Assembly (NCBI GenBank): GCA_937872275.1
Contig: CALMSE010000086.1
Span: forward strand, 1-8,411
Direction of reading: 5' to 3'
DNA length: 8,411 nt
Source: an uncultured Leucobacter sp.
GTDB taxonomy: Bacteria; Actinomycetota; Actinomycetes; Actinomycetales; Microbacteriaceae
The position numbers were made by a program, and so were the translations under genes. Below are positions 1-5,048 of this stretch, one piece after another (within the stretch, counting starts at the first letter, position 1; each line of letters starts with the position of its first letter). Below the pieces are notes generated by a model. It saw only the letters and a program-made list of their open reading frames with translations. It had not been told where the DNA came from and did no database searches.

Positions 1-679
1 GCGCCGGCCTGGCGAGCACCGAGGCCGCCGAGGCCTCGAGCCCGGTGAGGGCGCGCCGCGCGTCGCCCGAGGCGAGCTGCACCAGCGCCGCCAGTCCCTC
101 GTCGTCCAGCTCGACCGCGCCGTTCAGGCCCCGCGGATCCTCCACCGCACGGCGCAGCAGGATCTCGAGATCATCGTCGGTGAGCGGTTCGAGGGTGAGC
201 AGCAGCGAGCGCGAGAGGAGCGGGCTGATCACCGAGAACGAGGGGTTCTCGGTCGTCGCCGCCACCAGCGTGACCCAGCCGTTCTCGACTCCGGGCAGCA
301 GCGCGTCTTGCTGGGCCTTCGTGAAGCGGTGGATCTCGTCGAGGAAGAGCACCGTCGAGACGCCGTAGAGGTCGCGGTCGTTCAGCGCACGTTCCATCAC
401 GGTGCGCACGTCTTTGATGCCCGCGGTGACGGCCGAGAGCTCGACGAAGCGGCGCCCGCTCGACGCGGCGATGGCCTGCGCGAGCGTCGTCTTGCCCGTG
501 CCGGGAGGACCCCACAGGATCAGCGAGACCGCCCCCGCGGCGGCGTCTTCGGCCTCGGCGAGCACCCTGAGCGGCGAACCCGGGCGCAGGAGGTGCTGCT
601 GACCCACCACCTCGTCGAGCGAGCGCGGCCGCATGCGCACCGCGAGCGGGGCGGTCTGCGAGATGCCTGGAGTGTCCAC
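1..679 (-). CDS. rarA: RarA/MgsA-type replication-associated recombination AAA+ ATPase, N-terminal part (partial)
   Basis: Only the first 226 residues are in the window; the gene runs off the left edge. Translation of the minus strand from the GTG at 679-677 shows a full AAA+ core: Walker A GPPGTGKT (residues 57-64), Walker [11 protein letters not shown] (110-119, with D114 and E115), sensor 1 region AATTENPSF (140-148), an SPLLSR segment with a likely arginine finger R157, and sensor 2 SGDARRAL (204-211). The [10 protein letters not shown] stretch and the DEIHRF box are typical of the RarA/MgsA/WRNIP1 family rather than RuvB or DnaX. Family members act in the cytoplasm at stalled replication forks and in recombination-linked repair. 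The GTG is the first possible start: an in-frame stop lies four codons upstream at 689-691. No well-placed Shine-Dalgarno precedes it; a TANNNT box sits 6 nt before it, suggesting a leaderless message. It is divergent from the DUF349 gene. The family call is firm; the C-terminal half cannot be checked. Confidence 0.95.
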   Translation of the reverse strand, partial: MDTPGISQTAPLAVRMRPRSLDEVVGQQHLLRPGSPLRVLAEAEDAAAGAVSLILWGPPGTGKTTLAQAIAASSGRRFVELSAVTAGIKDVRTVMERALNDRDLYGVSTVLFLDEIHRFTKAQQDALLPGVENGWVTLVAATTENPSFSVISPLLSRSLLLTLEPLTDDDLEILLRRAVEDPRGLNGAVELDDEGLAALVQLASGDARRALTGLEASAASVLARPA

Positions 680-685
680 GCCTCG

Positions 686-691
686 ATGCTA
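686..691 (-). promoter_or_regulatory. Candidate -10 box of a leaderless rarA promoter
   Basis: On the minus strand the hexamer TAGCAT matches the actinobacterial -10 pattern TANNNT. It is followed by exactly 6 nt and then the rarA GTG, so the predicted first transcribed base is the G of the start codon. No recognisable -35 element lies 16-18 nt upstream, which is common in actinobacterial promoters. The lack of a usable Shine-Dalgarno in front of rarA fits. The box also contains the in-frame stop that limits the gene on its 5' side. Confidence 0.45.
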
Positions 692-740
692 GCCGCAGCC
701 TCTGACAAGTACGCGCTGCCGGTCGCGAGAGGGCGAACGC

Positions 741-746
741 TAGAGT
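741..746 (+). promoter_or_regulatory. Candidate -10 box of the DUF349 gene promoter
   Basis: TAGAGT fits TANNNT in the divergent rarA/DUF349 spacer and predicts a transcript start near 753, giving a leader of about 54 nt before the GTG at 807. No good -35 match is seen at the expected distance (sequence around 717-723 is TGCCGGT). The reverse strand of the same bases (742-747) reads TACTCT, which also fits TANNNT, so the element could act in both directions. Confidence 0.35.
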
Positions 747-762
747 AGAAAGGCACTGCATG

Positions 763-780
763 GTCGGCATCGCTGCCGGC
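763..780 (+). promoter_or_regulatory. Leader hairpin upstream of the DUF349 gene
   Basis: Bases 763-769 (GTCGGCA) pair with 774-780 (TGCCGGC), a 7-bp stem including one U-G wobble around the tetraloop TCGC. It would lie inside the predicted 5' leader, about 16 nt before the ribosome-binding sequence at 797. There is no run of T after it, so it is not a classical terminator. A role in message stability or translation control is inference; a stem this size also arises by chance in GC-rich DNA. Confidence 0.3.
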
Positions 781-796
781 ATCTCTACGAATGACG

Positions 797-803
797 GGTG
801 ATC
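797..803 (+). promoter_or_regulatory. Shine-Dalgarno sequence that selects the GTG at 807
   Basis: GGTGATC is complementary to the extended 16S anti-Shine-Dalgarno (the right part of AGGAGGTGATC). Aligned that way, its GG lies about 8 nt before the GTG at 807, a normal distance. It overlaps the alternative GTG at 798, which has no comparable upstream sequence, so it favours 807. Confidence 0.55.
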
Positions 804-806
804 ACA

Positions 807-2033
807 GTGAACGAAGCGACGAACGAACAGCCCTGGGGTCGAGTCGACGAGGATCGCACGGTATACGTGCGCGAGGGCGACGGCGAGCGCGAGGTCGGCC
901 AGTTCCCCGACGGCACGCCGGAGGAGGCGCTCGCGTACTACGAGCGCAAGTTCGCCGATCTCGCGGGCCAGGTCACCCTGCTCGAGGCGCGGATCGCGCG
1001 TCACACCGCGGGCGCGGAGGTCGCGGAGACCGTGGAGAAGCTGCGGCAGCAGCTCGTGGCGCCCGCGGCAGTGGGCGATCTGGCGTCGCTGCGGGCGCGC
1101 GTGGAGAAGCTCGGCGGCAAGGCCGAGGAGTTCACGAAGGAGCAGCAGGCCGAGCGGGAGGCGGCGAAGGCGGCTGCGCTCGCCGAGCGCGAGCAGATCG
1201 TCGCCGAGGCGGAGCGCCTCGCGGCGCAGCCCCACGCGCAGATGCGCTGGAAGGACACGGGGCAGGCCTTCGAGCACCTCTTCACCGAGTGGCAGCGCGT
1301 GCAGCGCGAGGGTGCGCACGTGCCCAAGTCGCAGGCGGACGCGCTGTGGAAGCGCTTCCGCAGCGCGCGTCAGAGCTTCGACACCGCGCGCCGAGCGCAC
1401 TTCGCCGAGCTCGATGCGGCCAACAAGGACGTGAAGCAGCGCAAGGAACGGCTGATCGCCCAGGCCGAGGCGCTGGCTCCTCGCGGCATCGACGGCATCT
1501 CCGCCTATCGCGCTCTGCTCGACGAGTGGAAGGCCTCCGGCCGCGCGAGCCGCAAGATCGACGACCAGCTCTGGGCGCGGTTCAAGGCGGCGGGCGATGT
1601 GCTCTACCAGGCCAAGGCCGCGGAGGTCGCGCAGCAGGACGAGGAGTACGCCGGAAACCTCTCGGCGAAAGAGGCGCTGCTCGCTGAGAACGAGGGGCTG
1701 CTCTCCGTCACCGATCGCGTCGCCGCGCGCAAGCGGCTGACCGCGCTGCAGCTGAAATGGGACGAGATCGGCCGCGTGCCCCGGGACTCGGTGCGCGAGA
1801 TCGAGGGGCGGCTGCGCAAGATCGAGGATCACGTCAAGTCGCTCGAAGACGAGCACTGGCGCGCCACGAACCCCGAGACGAAGGCCCGCAGCGAGGGCCT
1901 GCGCGGGCAGCTCGAGGCCTCGATCGCGGAGCTGACGGCGGAGATCGCCGCGGCGGGCGACCCCCAGGCCAAGGCAGAGGCCGAGCAGAAGCTCGCGACT
2001 CAGCAGTCCTGGCTGGCCGCGCTCGGCGACTGA
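807..2033 (+). CDS. DUF349-repeat coiled-coil protein of unknown function
   Basis: This is a 408-residue soluble protein with no signal peptide or membrane segment. The N-terminus has a conserved-looking QPWGRVDEDRTVYVRE stretch (residues 8-23), then a long Ala/Glu/Arg-rich helical, probably coiled-coil segment (about 40-145). Two clear DUF349 units follow at about 148-204 and 222-273, each with a Trp near the start and an LW.RF motif (LWKRF 180-184, LWARF 255-259). A more diverged third unit lies at about 310-346 (LQLKWDEIGRVP). The C-terminus is again charged and helical. Proteins of this type are widespread in Actinobacteria, but I know of no established biochemical role. GTG 807 is preferred because GGTGATC sits at the right distance; GTG 798 would add MIT. 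It is divergent from rarA and followed by a structured intergenic stretch. Family assignment is confident; function is unknown. Confidence 0.92.
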   Translation: MNEATNEQPWGRVDEDRTVYVREGDGEREVGQFPDGTPEEALAYYERKFADLAGQVTLLEARIARHTAGAEVAETVEKLRQQLVAPAAVGDLASLRARVEKLGGKAEEFTKEQQAEREAAKAAALAEREQIVAEAERLAAQPHAQMRWKDTGQAFEHLFTEWQRVQREGAHVPKSQADALWKRFRSARQSFDTARRAHFAELDAANKDVKQRKERLIAQAEALAPRGIDGISAYRALLDEWKASGRASRKIDDQLWARFKAAGDVLYQAKAAEVAQQDEEYAGNLSAKEALLAENEGLLSVTDRVAARKRLTALQLKWDEIGRVPRDSVREIEGRLRKIEDHVKSLEDEHWRATNPETKARSEGLRGQLEASIAELTAEIAAAGDPQAKAEAEQKLATQQSWLAALGD

Positions 2034-2084
2034 GAGGGGTCGAGGGCGGCCTCGCGCGACGCGCATCCGCCCCTCACACCCCTC
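2034..2084 (+). terminator. Nested inverted repeats directly after the DUF349 stop, possible T-less terminator
   Basis: The repeat begins at the base after the stop codon. GAGGGGT (2034-2040) is the exact reverse complement of ACCCCTC (2078-2084). Inside it, GAGGGCGG (2042-2049) pairs with CCGCCCCTC (2067-2075) with one bulged C. Inside that, GCGC (2054-2057) and GCGC (2061-2064) can form a small apical stem. No T-run follows, so factor-independent termination is uncertain, although hairpins without a T-run are often proposed as terminators in high-GC Actinobacteria. Confidence 0.35.
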
Positions 2085-2088
2085 GATC

Positions 2089-2102
2089 GCCGGTGCACCG
2101 GC
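2089..2102. repeat. Perfect 14-bp palindrome
   Basis: GCCGGTGCACCGGC is its own reverse complement. As RNA it would fold into a 5-bp GC stem with a UGCA loop. It may be the second half of a terminator region for the DUF349 gene or a protein-binding site upstream of the next gene. No T-run follows. Confidence 0.35.
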
Positions 2103-2106
2103 CGAG

Positions 2107-2115
2107 TTATCCACA
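2107..2115 (+). other. Perfect consensus match to a DnaA box
   Basis: TTATCCACA matches the classical DnaA-box consensus TTATNCACA at every position. It lies 50 bp upstream of the AbiEi-like gene start. It stands alone here, with no cluster of boxes and no AT-rich unwinding region, so it is not an origin. It might be a regulatory or titration site for DnaA, a site for another factor, or chance. Confidence 0.4.
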
Positions 2116-2124
2116 GTTTCGCCG

Positions 2125-2149
2125 AATCGGCATCGCGGGCCGTCCGATT
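2125..2149. promoter_or_regulatory. Spaced inverted repeat upstream of the AbiEi-like gene, possible operator
   Basis: AATCGG (2125-2130) and CCGATT (2144-2149) are exact reverse complements separated by 13 bp. Their centres are 19 bp apart, close to two helical turns, the geometry expected of a dimeric DNA-binding protein. It lies 16 bp before the gene start. AbiEi-type antitoxins are known to bind inverted repeats at their own promoters, but the gene here seems to lack the usual winged-helix region, so autoregulation is speculative. Six-base arms can occur by chance. Confidence 0.25.
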
Positions 2150-2153
2150 GAGC

Positions 2154-2159
2154 GATGAT
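2154..2159 (+). promoter_or_regulatory. Weak candidate -10 box of the AbiEi-like gene
   Basis: GATGAT keeps the A at position 2 and T at position 6 of TANNNT but has G instead of T at position 1. It is followed by 6 nt (GGGGGC) and the ATG at 2166, the same spacing seen at rarA, so a leaderless transcript is possible. No -35 element is evident. The GGGGG run is too close to the ATG to be a good Shine-Dalgarno. Confidence 0.22.
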
Positions 2160-2165
2160 GGGGGC

Positions 2166-2774
2166 ATGCCCGAAGCCCCGCCGATCCCGCTGCCGCGCAT
2201 GGCACGTCCGGATCCGCCGCGCTACGACCTGTGGCCAGAGGCGATGCGCTCGGCCTGGCGCTTGAGCGGAGCGCTCGTGCCCTGCGGGCCGGGCGTCCGC
2301 GGCCTCGGCTGGCCGGAGACCCCTCGCGTGCGGCTCACCGCGATCGCCGCCTGGCTGCGGGGCGGCCGCATCGCCAGTCATCTCACGGCGGCATGGGTGT
2401 GGGGAGCGGCGAGAGATCCCGGCGATCCGCTGCAGGCGTCGCAGCTGCCCGGCCGTCGGCGACCGCCCGAGGCGGTGCCCGGCCTGCGCATCTACGATCT
2501 GCGCGGCGCCGGCCCCGAGAGCCACGACTTCGGCGGCCTGGCCGTGACGACGCCGCCGCGCACCGTGCTCGATCTGCTCTACGACCCCTCCGGCTTCGGG
2601 GCTCGCGAGGCGATCGCCTGCCGCCTGCTGCTGCGGCTGACGGAGGACGGCGGCGCCGAGATCTCGCGCCGCATCGAGACGCATCGCCGCCCGCACGCCA
2701 GACTTGCGAGGGAGCGCTTCGCCGCGCTCGCCGGTTCCCCGGCCCGGGTGCGTCAGCCGCCGTTGATGCGGTAG
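2166..2774 (+). CDS. Small AbiEi-like (type IV antitoxin fold) hypothetical protein
   Basis: This is a 202-residue protein without signal peptide or membrane segments. The centre resembles the core of AbiEi-type antitoxin and DUF559-associated proteins of Actinobacteria: RLTAIAAWLRGGRIASHLTAAWVWG (56-80, shown as spans RLTAIAAW and ASHLTAAWVWG) and TTPPRTVLDLL (128-138), the region that in the family reads TTP.RT..DL. The usual N-terminal winged-helix domain is not recognisable; residues 1-50 are Pro/Arg-rich with only a faint trace (LVPCGPGVRGLGW). There is no C-terminal nuclease-like domain either: the protein ends in a basic helix (residues 170-190). It may therefore be a minimal or decaying member. 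No AbiEii toxin gene is adjacent. ATG 2166 is chosen over TTG 2148 (no ribosome site); ATG 2199 is another option. The 3' end overlaps the convergent rel gene by 22 bp. Coding status is likely; antitoxin function is not shown. Confidence 0.72.
   Translation: MPEAPPIPLPRMARPDPPRYDLWPEAMRSAWRLSGALVPCGPGVRGLGWPETPRVRLTAIAAWLRGGRIASHLTAAWVWGAARDPGDPLQASQLPGRRRPPEAVPGLRIYDLRGAGPESHDFGGLAVTTPPRTVLDLLYDPSGFGAREAIACRLLLRLTEDGGAEISRRIETHRRPHARLARERFAALAGSPARVRQPPLMR
2712..2743 (-). terminator. Two back-to-back hairpins after the rel stop
   Basis: Read on the minus strand, the rel stop codon is followed 9 nt later by GCCGG-GGAA-CCGGC (2743-2730). The next base begins a second perfect hairpin, GAGCGC-GGCGAA-GCGCTC (2729-2712). 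Together they form a 32-nt block of two abutting GC stems. There is no T-run, so this is a candidate factor-assisted or T-less terminator. It lies inside the coding sequence of the convergent AbiEi-like gene, and both stems could also form in that transcript. Confidence 0.4.
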
Positions 2775-5011
2775 GCGTCGTACACGCCGTCGATGCGGCG
2801 CACGGCGTTGAGCACGTGGTCGAGATGCGTGGCGTTCGCCATCTCGAAGAGGAAGCGGCTGATCGCGAGCCGCGCGCTCGAGGTCTGCACGGAGGCCGAG
2901 AGGATGTTGACGTGATGCTCCGAGAGGGCGCGCGTCACGTCCGAGAGCAGCCCCGAGCGATCCAGCGCCTCGACCTGGATGTGCACGAGGAAGACGCTCT
3001 TCGCGGTCGGCGCCCACTCGACGTCGACGATGCGATCCTCCTGCTGCGCGAGCGCGAGGAAGTTCTTGCAGTCGAGGCGATGGACCGAGACGCCCTGGCC
3101 CTTCGTGATGAAGCCGCGGATCTCGTCTCCCGGCACGGGCGTGCAGCACTTGGCGAGCTTCACCAGCACGTCGCCGGCACCCGGGACGATGACGCCGCTG
3201 TTCGAGCCGGACTTGCCGGGGCGCATCCGCGTCACGACCGGGATCTCGGCGACGCCGGACTCCGCGCTCGCGACATCGCGGTCGACCAGGGCCGTCACCT
3301 TCTCGATCACGGACTGCGCCGACACGTGCCCCTCGCCGACGCCGGCGAACAGGCCGGCCACGTCGGGATAGCGCAGCTGCAGGGCCACCTGCTGGATCGC
3401 CTCGGAGTTCATGATCTGATGCAGCGGCAGGCCCTGCTTGCGCAGCGCCTTGGTCAGCTCGTTCTTGCCCAGCTCGGCCGCCTCGTCGCGCCGCTCCTTG
3501 GTGAACCACTGCCTGATCTTGTTCTGCGCCCGCTTGCTCTTGACGAACTGCAGCCAGCCCTTGTTCGGGCCCGCGTTCGGGTCTTTCGAGGTGAAGATCT
3601 CGACGACGTCGCCGTTCACGAGCTCGGTCTCGAGGGGCACGAGACGCCCGTTGACCCGGGCCCCCATGGTGTGGTGGCCGACCTCGGTGTGCACGGCGTA
3701 GGCGAAGTCGACCGTCGTGCCCCCGGCGGGGAGGCCGACGACGCGCCCCTTCGGGGTGAAGACGTACACCTCCTTCGCACCGATCTCGAAGCGCAGCGCA
3801 TCGAGGAACTCGCTCGGATCCTCCGTCTCGGCCTGCCAGTCGCTGATGTGCGCGAGCCAGGCCATGTCGTTCGAGGAGGGCCCGCCGCCCGATTGCGTCT
3901 GCTGGCCCTGCTTGTACTTCCAGTGCGCGGCGACGCCGTACTCCGCCCGCTGATGCATCTCGAAGGTGCGGATCTGGATCTCGACCGCCCGCCCGTCGGG
4001 TCCGATCACCGTCGTGTGCAGCGACTGGTAGAGGTTGAACTTCGGGGTGGCGATGTAGTCCTTGAAGCGGCCCGGGATCGGCGTCCACCTGGCGTGCACC
4101 GCGCCCAGCACCGCGTAGCAGTCGCGGATCGAGTTCACGAGCACGCGGATGCCGACGAGGTCGTAGATGTCGTCGAAGTCGCGACCGCGCACGATCATCT
4201 TCTGGTAGATCGAGTACAGCTCCTTGGGGCGGCCGGTCACCTCGCCGCGGATCTTCGCCTCGCGCAGATCCTCGTTGATGGAGCTGATGACCACGCCCAC
4301 CAGCTCGTCCCGCTTGGGATTGCGCTGGCTGACGAGGTTCTCGATCTCGGCGTAGAGCTTCGGCTTCAGCACCGCGAAGGAGAGATCCTCGAGCTCCGTC
4401 TTCATCGACTGGATGCCGAGCCGGTGCGCGAGCGGGGCGTAGATCTCGATCGTCTCCTGGGCCTTCTGCTTCGCCTTCTCGGGCGGCATGAATCCCCAGG
4501 TGCGCGCGTTGTGCAGACGGTCGGCGAGCTTGATGACGAGCACCCGGATGTCGCGCGACATCGCCACGACCATCTTGCGCACGGTCTCGGCCTGGGCGGA
4601 GTCGCCGTACTTCACCTTGTCGAGCTTCGTCACGCCGTCGACGAGCATCGCGATCTCCTCGCCGAAGTCGGCGCTCAGCTGATCCAGCGAGTAGTCGGTG
4701 TCCTCGACCGTGTCGTGCAGCAGCGCCGCGGCGATCACGACCGGGGCGACCCCGAGGTCCGCGAGGATCTGCGCGACCGCGACGGGGTGCGTGATGTAGG
4801 GCTCGCCGCTCTTGCGCCGCTGCTCGCGGTGGGCGTCCTCGGCGACGCGGTAGGCGCGCTCGATGACCGAGAGGTCGGCCCGCGGGTAACTCGCGCGCAC
4901 GGTGCGGATCAGCTGATCCACCGCGCCCGGGGCGGCCGCGCGGGAGAAGATCCGCGGCACCAGGCGGCGGAGGGAGACGGCTCCGGCGGTGCCGGCGTCG
5001 CTGTTCGTCAT
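2753..5011 (-). CDS. rel: Bifunctional (p)ppGpp synthetase/hydrolase Rel (RelA/SpoT homologue)
   Basis: A 752-residue cytoplasmic enzyme that makes (p)ppGpp from ATP and GDP/GTP and also hydrolyses it, controlling the stringent response. The HD hydrolase domain is intact: H75, HDTVED (99-104) and KLADRLHNAR (161-170). The synthetase domain has GRPKELYSIYQKM (260-272), D284, the RFKD form (315-318) of the RXKD motif typical of bifunctional rather than synthetase-only enzymes, YQSLHTT (328-334) and EIQIRT (344-349). The regulatory half has a TGS domain (about 413-475, VYVFTPKG), a helical region, the zinc-finger-like segment with C622, C623, H644 and C648, and a C-terminal ACT domain (about 674-745). 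Length fits actinobacterial Rel. ATG 5011 is chosen because AGGAGG lies 5 nt upstream; GTG 5017 would overlap that site. It is the last gene of the yajC-secD-secF-rel run, 37 nt after secF. In Mycobacterium tuberculosis apt and another gene lie between secF and rel; neither is here. Confidence 0.98.
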   Translation of the reverse strand: MTNSDAGTAGAVSLRRLVPRIFSRAAAPGAVDQLIRTVRASYPRADLSVIERAYRVAEDAHREQRRKSGEPYITHPVAVAQILADLGVAPVVIAAALLHDTVEDTDYSLDQLSADFGEEIAMLVDGVTKLDKVKYGDSAQAETVRKMVVAMSRDIRVLVIKLADRLHNARTWGFMPPEKAKQKAQETIEIYAPLAHRLGIQSMKTELEDLSFAVLKPKLYAEIENLVSQRNPKRDELVGVVISSINEDLREAKIRGEVTGRPKELYSIYQKMIVRGRDFDDIYDLVGIRVLVNSIRDCYAVLGAVHARWTPIPGRFKDYIATPKFNLYQSLHTTVIGPDGRAVEIQIRTFEMHQRAEYGVAAHWKYKQGQQTQSGGGPSSNDMAWLAHISDWQAETEDPSEFLDALRFEIGAKEVYVFTPKGRVVGLPAGGTTVDFAYAVHTEVGHHTMGARVNGRLVPLETELVNGDVVEIFTSKDPNAGPNKGWLQFVKSKRAQNKIRQWFTKERRDEAAELGKNELTKALRKQGLPLHQIMNSEAIQQVALQLRYPDVAGLFAGVGEGHVSAQSVIEKVTALVDRDVASAESGVAEIPVVTRMRPGKSGSNSGVIVPGAGDVLVKLAKCCTPVPGDEIRGFITKGQGVSVHRLDCKNFLALAQQEDRIVDVEWAPTAKSVFLVHIQVEALDRSGLLSDVTRALSEHHVNILSASVQTSSARLAISRFLFEMANATHLDHVLNAVRRIDGVYDAYRINGG

Positions 5012-5016
5012 CTCCA

Positions 5017-5022
5017 CCTCCT
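5017..5022 (-). promoter_or_regulatory. Consensus Shine-Dalgarno of rel
   Basis: AGGAGG on the minus strand, 5 nt before ATG 5011. It is the strongest ribosome-binding site in the window and rules out the upstream GTG at 5017, whose first base is the last G of this hexamer. Confidence 0.85.
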
Positions 5023-5048
5023 GCCCGAGCGGAACCAGGACCAGAAGG

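Noticed and set aside
798..805. GTGATCAC palindrome as an operator
   Set aside because: It is only 8 bp and is explained by the Shine-Dalgarno sequence it overlaps.
798..806. GTG at 798 as the start of the DUF349 gene
   Set aside because: It overlaps the GGTGATC ribosome-binding sequence that serves GTG 807 and has no good site of its own.
2107..2115. Replication origin around the DnaA box
   Set aside because: It is a single box with no AT-rich region and no dnaA or dnaN next to it; the neighbours are rel and DUF349.
171..4088. A very long minus-strand open frame of over 1300 codons across the DUF349 gene, the AbiEi-like gene and rel
   Set aside because: It is Arg/Ala-rich with no recognisable domain and lies in the wrong frame over well-supported genes (rarA, DUF349, rel). 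Such frames arise from stop-codon scarcity in GC-rich DNA.
5012..5017. GTG at 5017 as the start of rel
   Set aside because: Its first base is part of the AGGAGG that sits 5 nt before ATG 5011.
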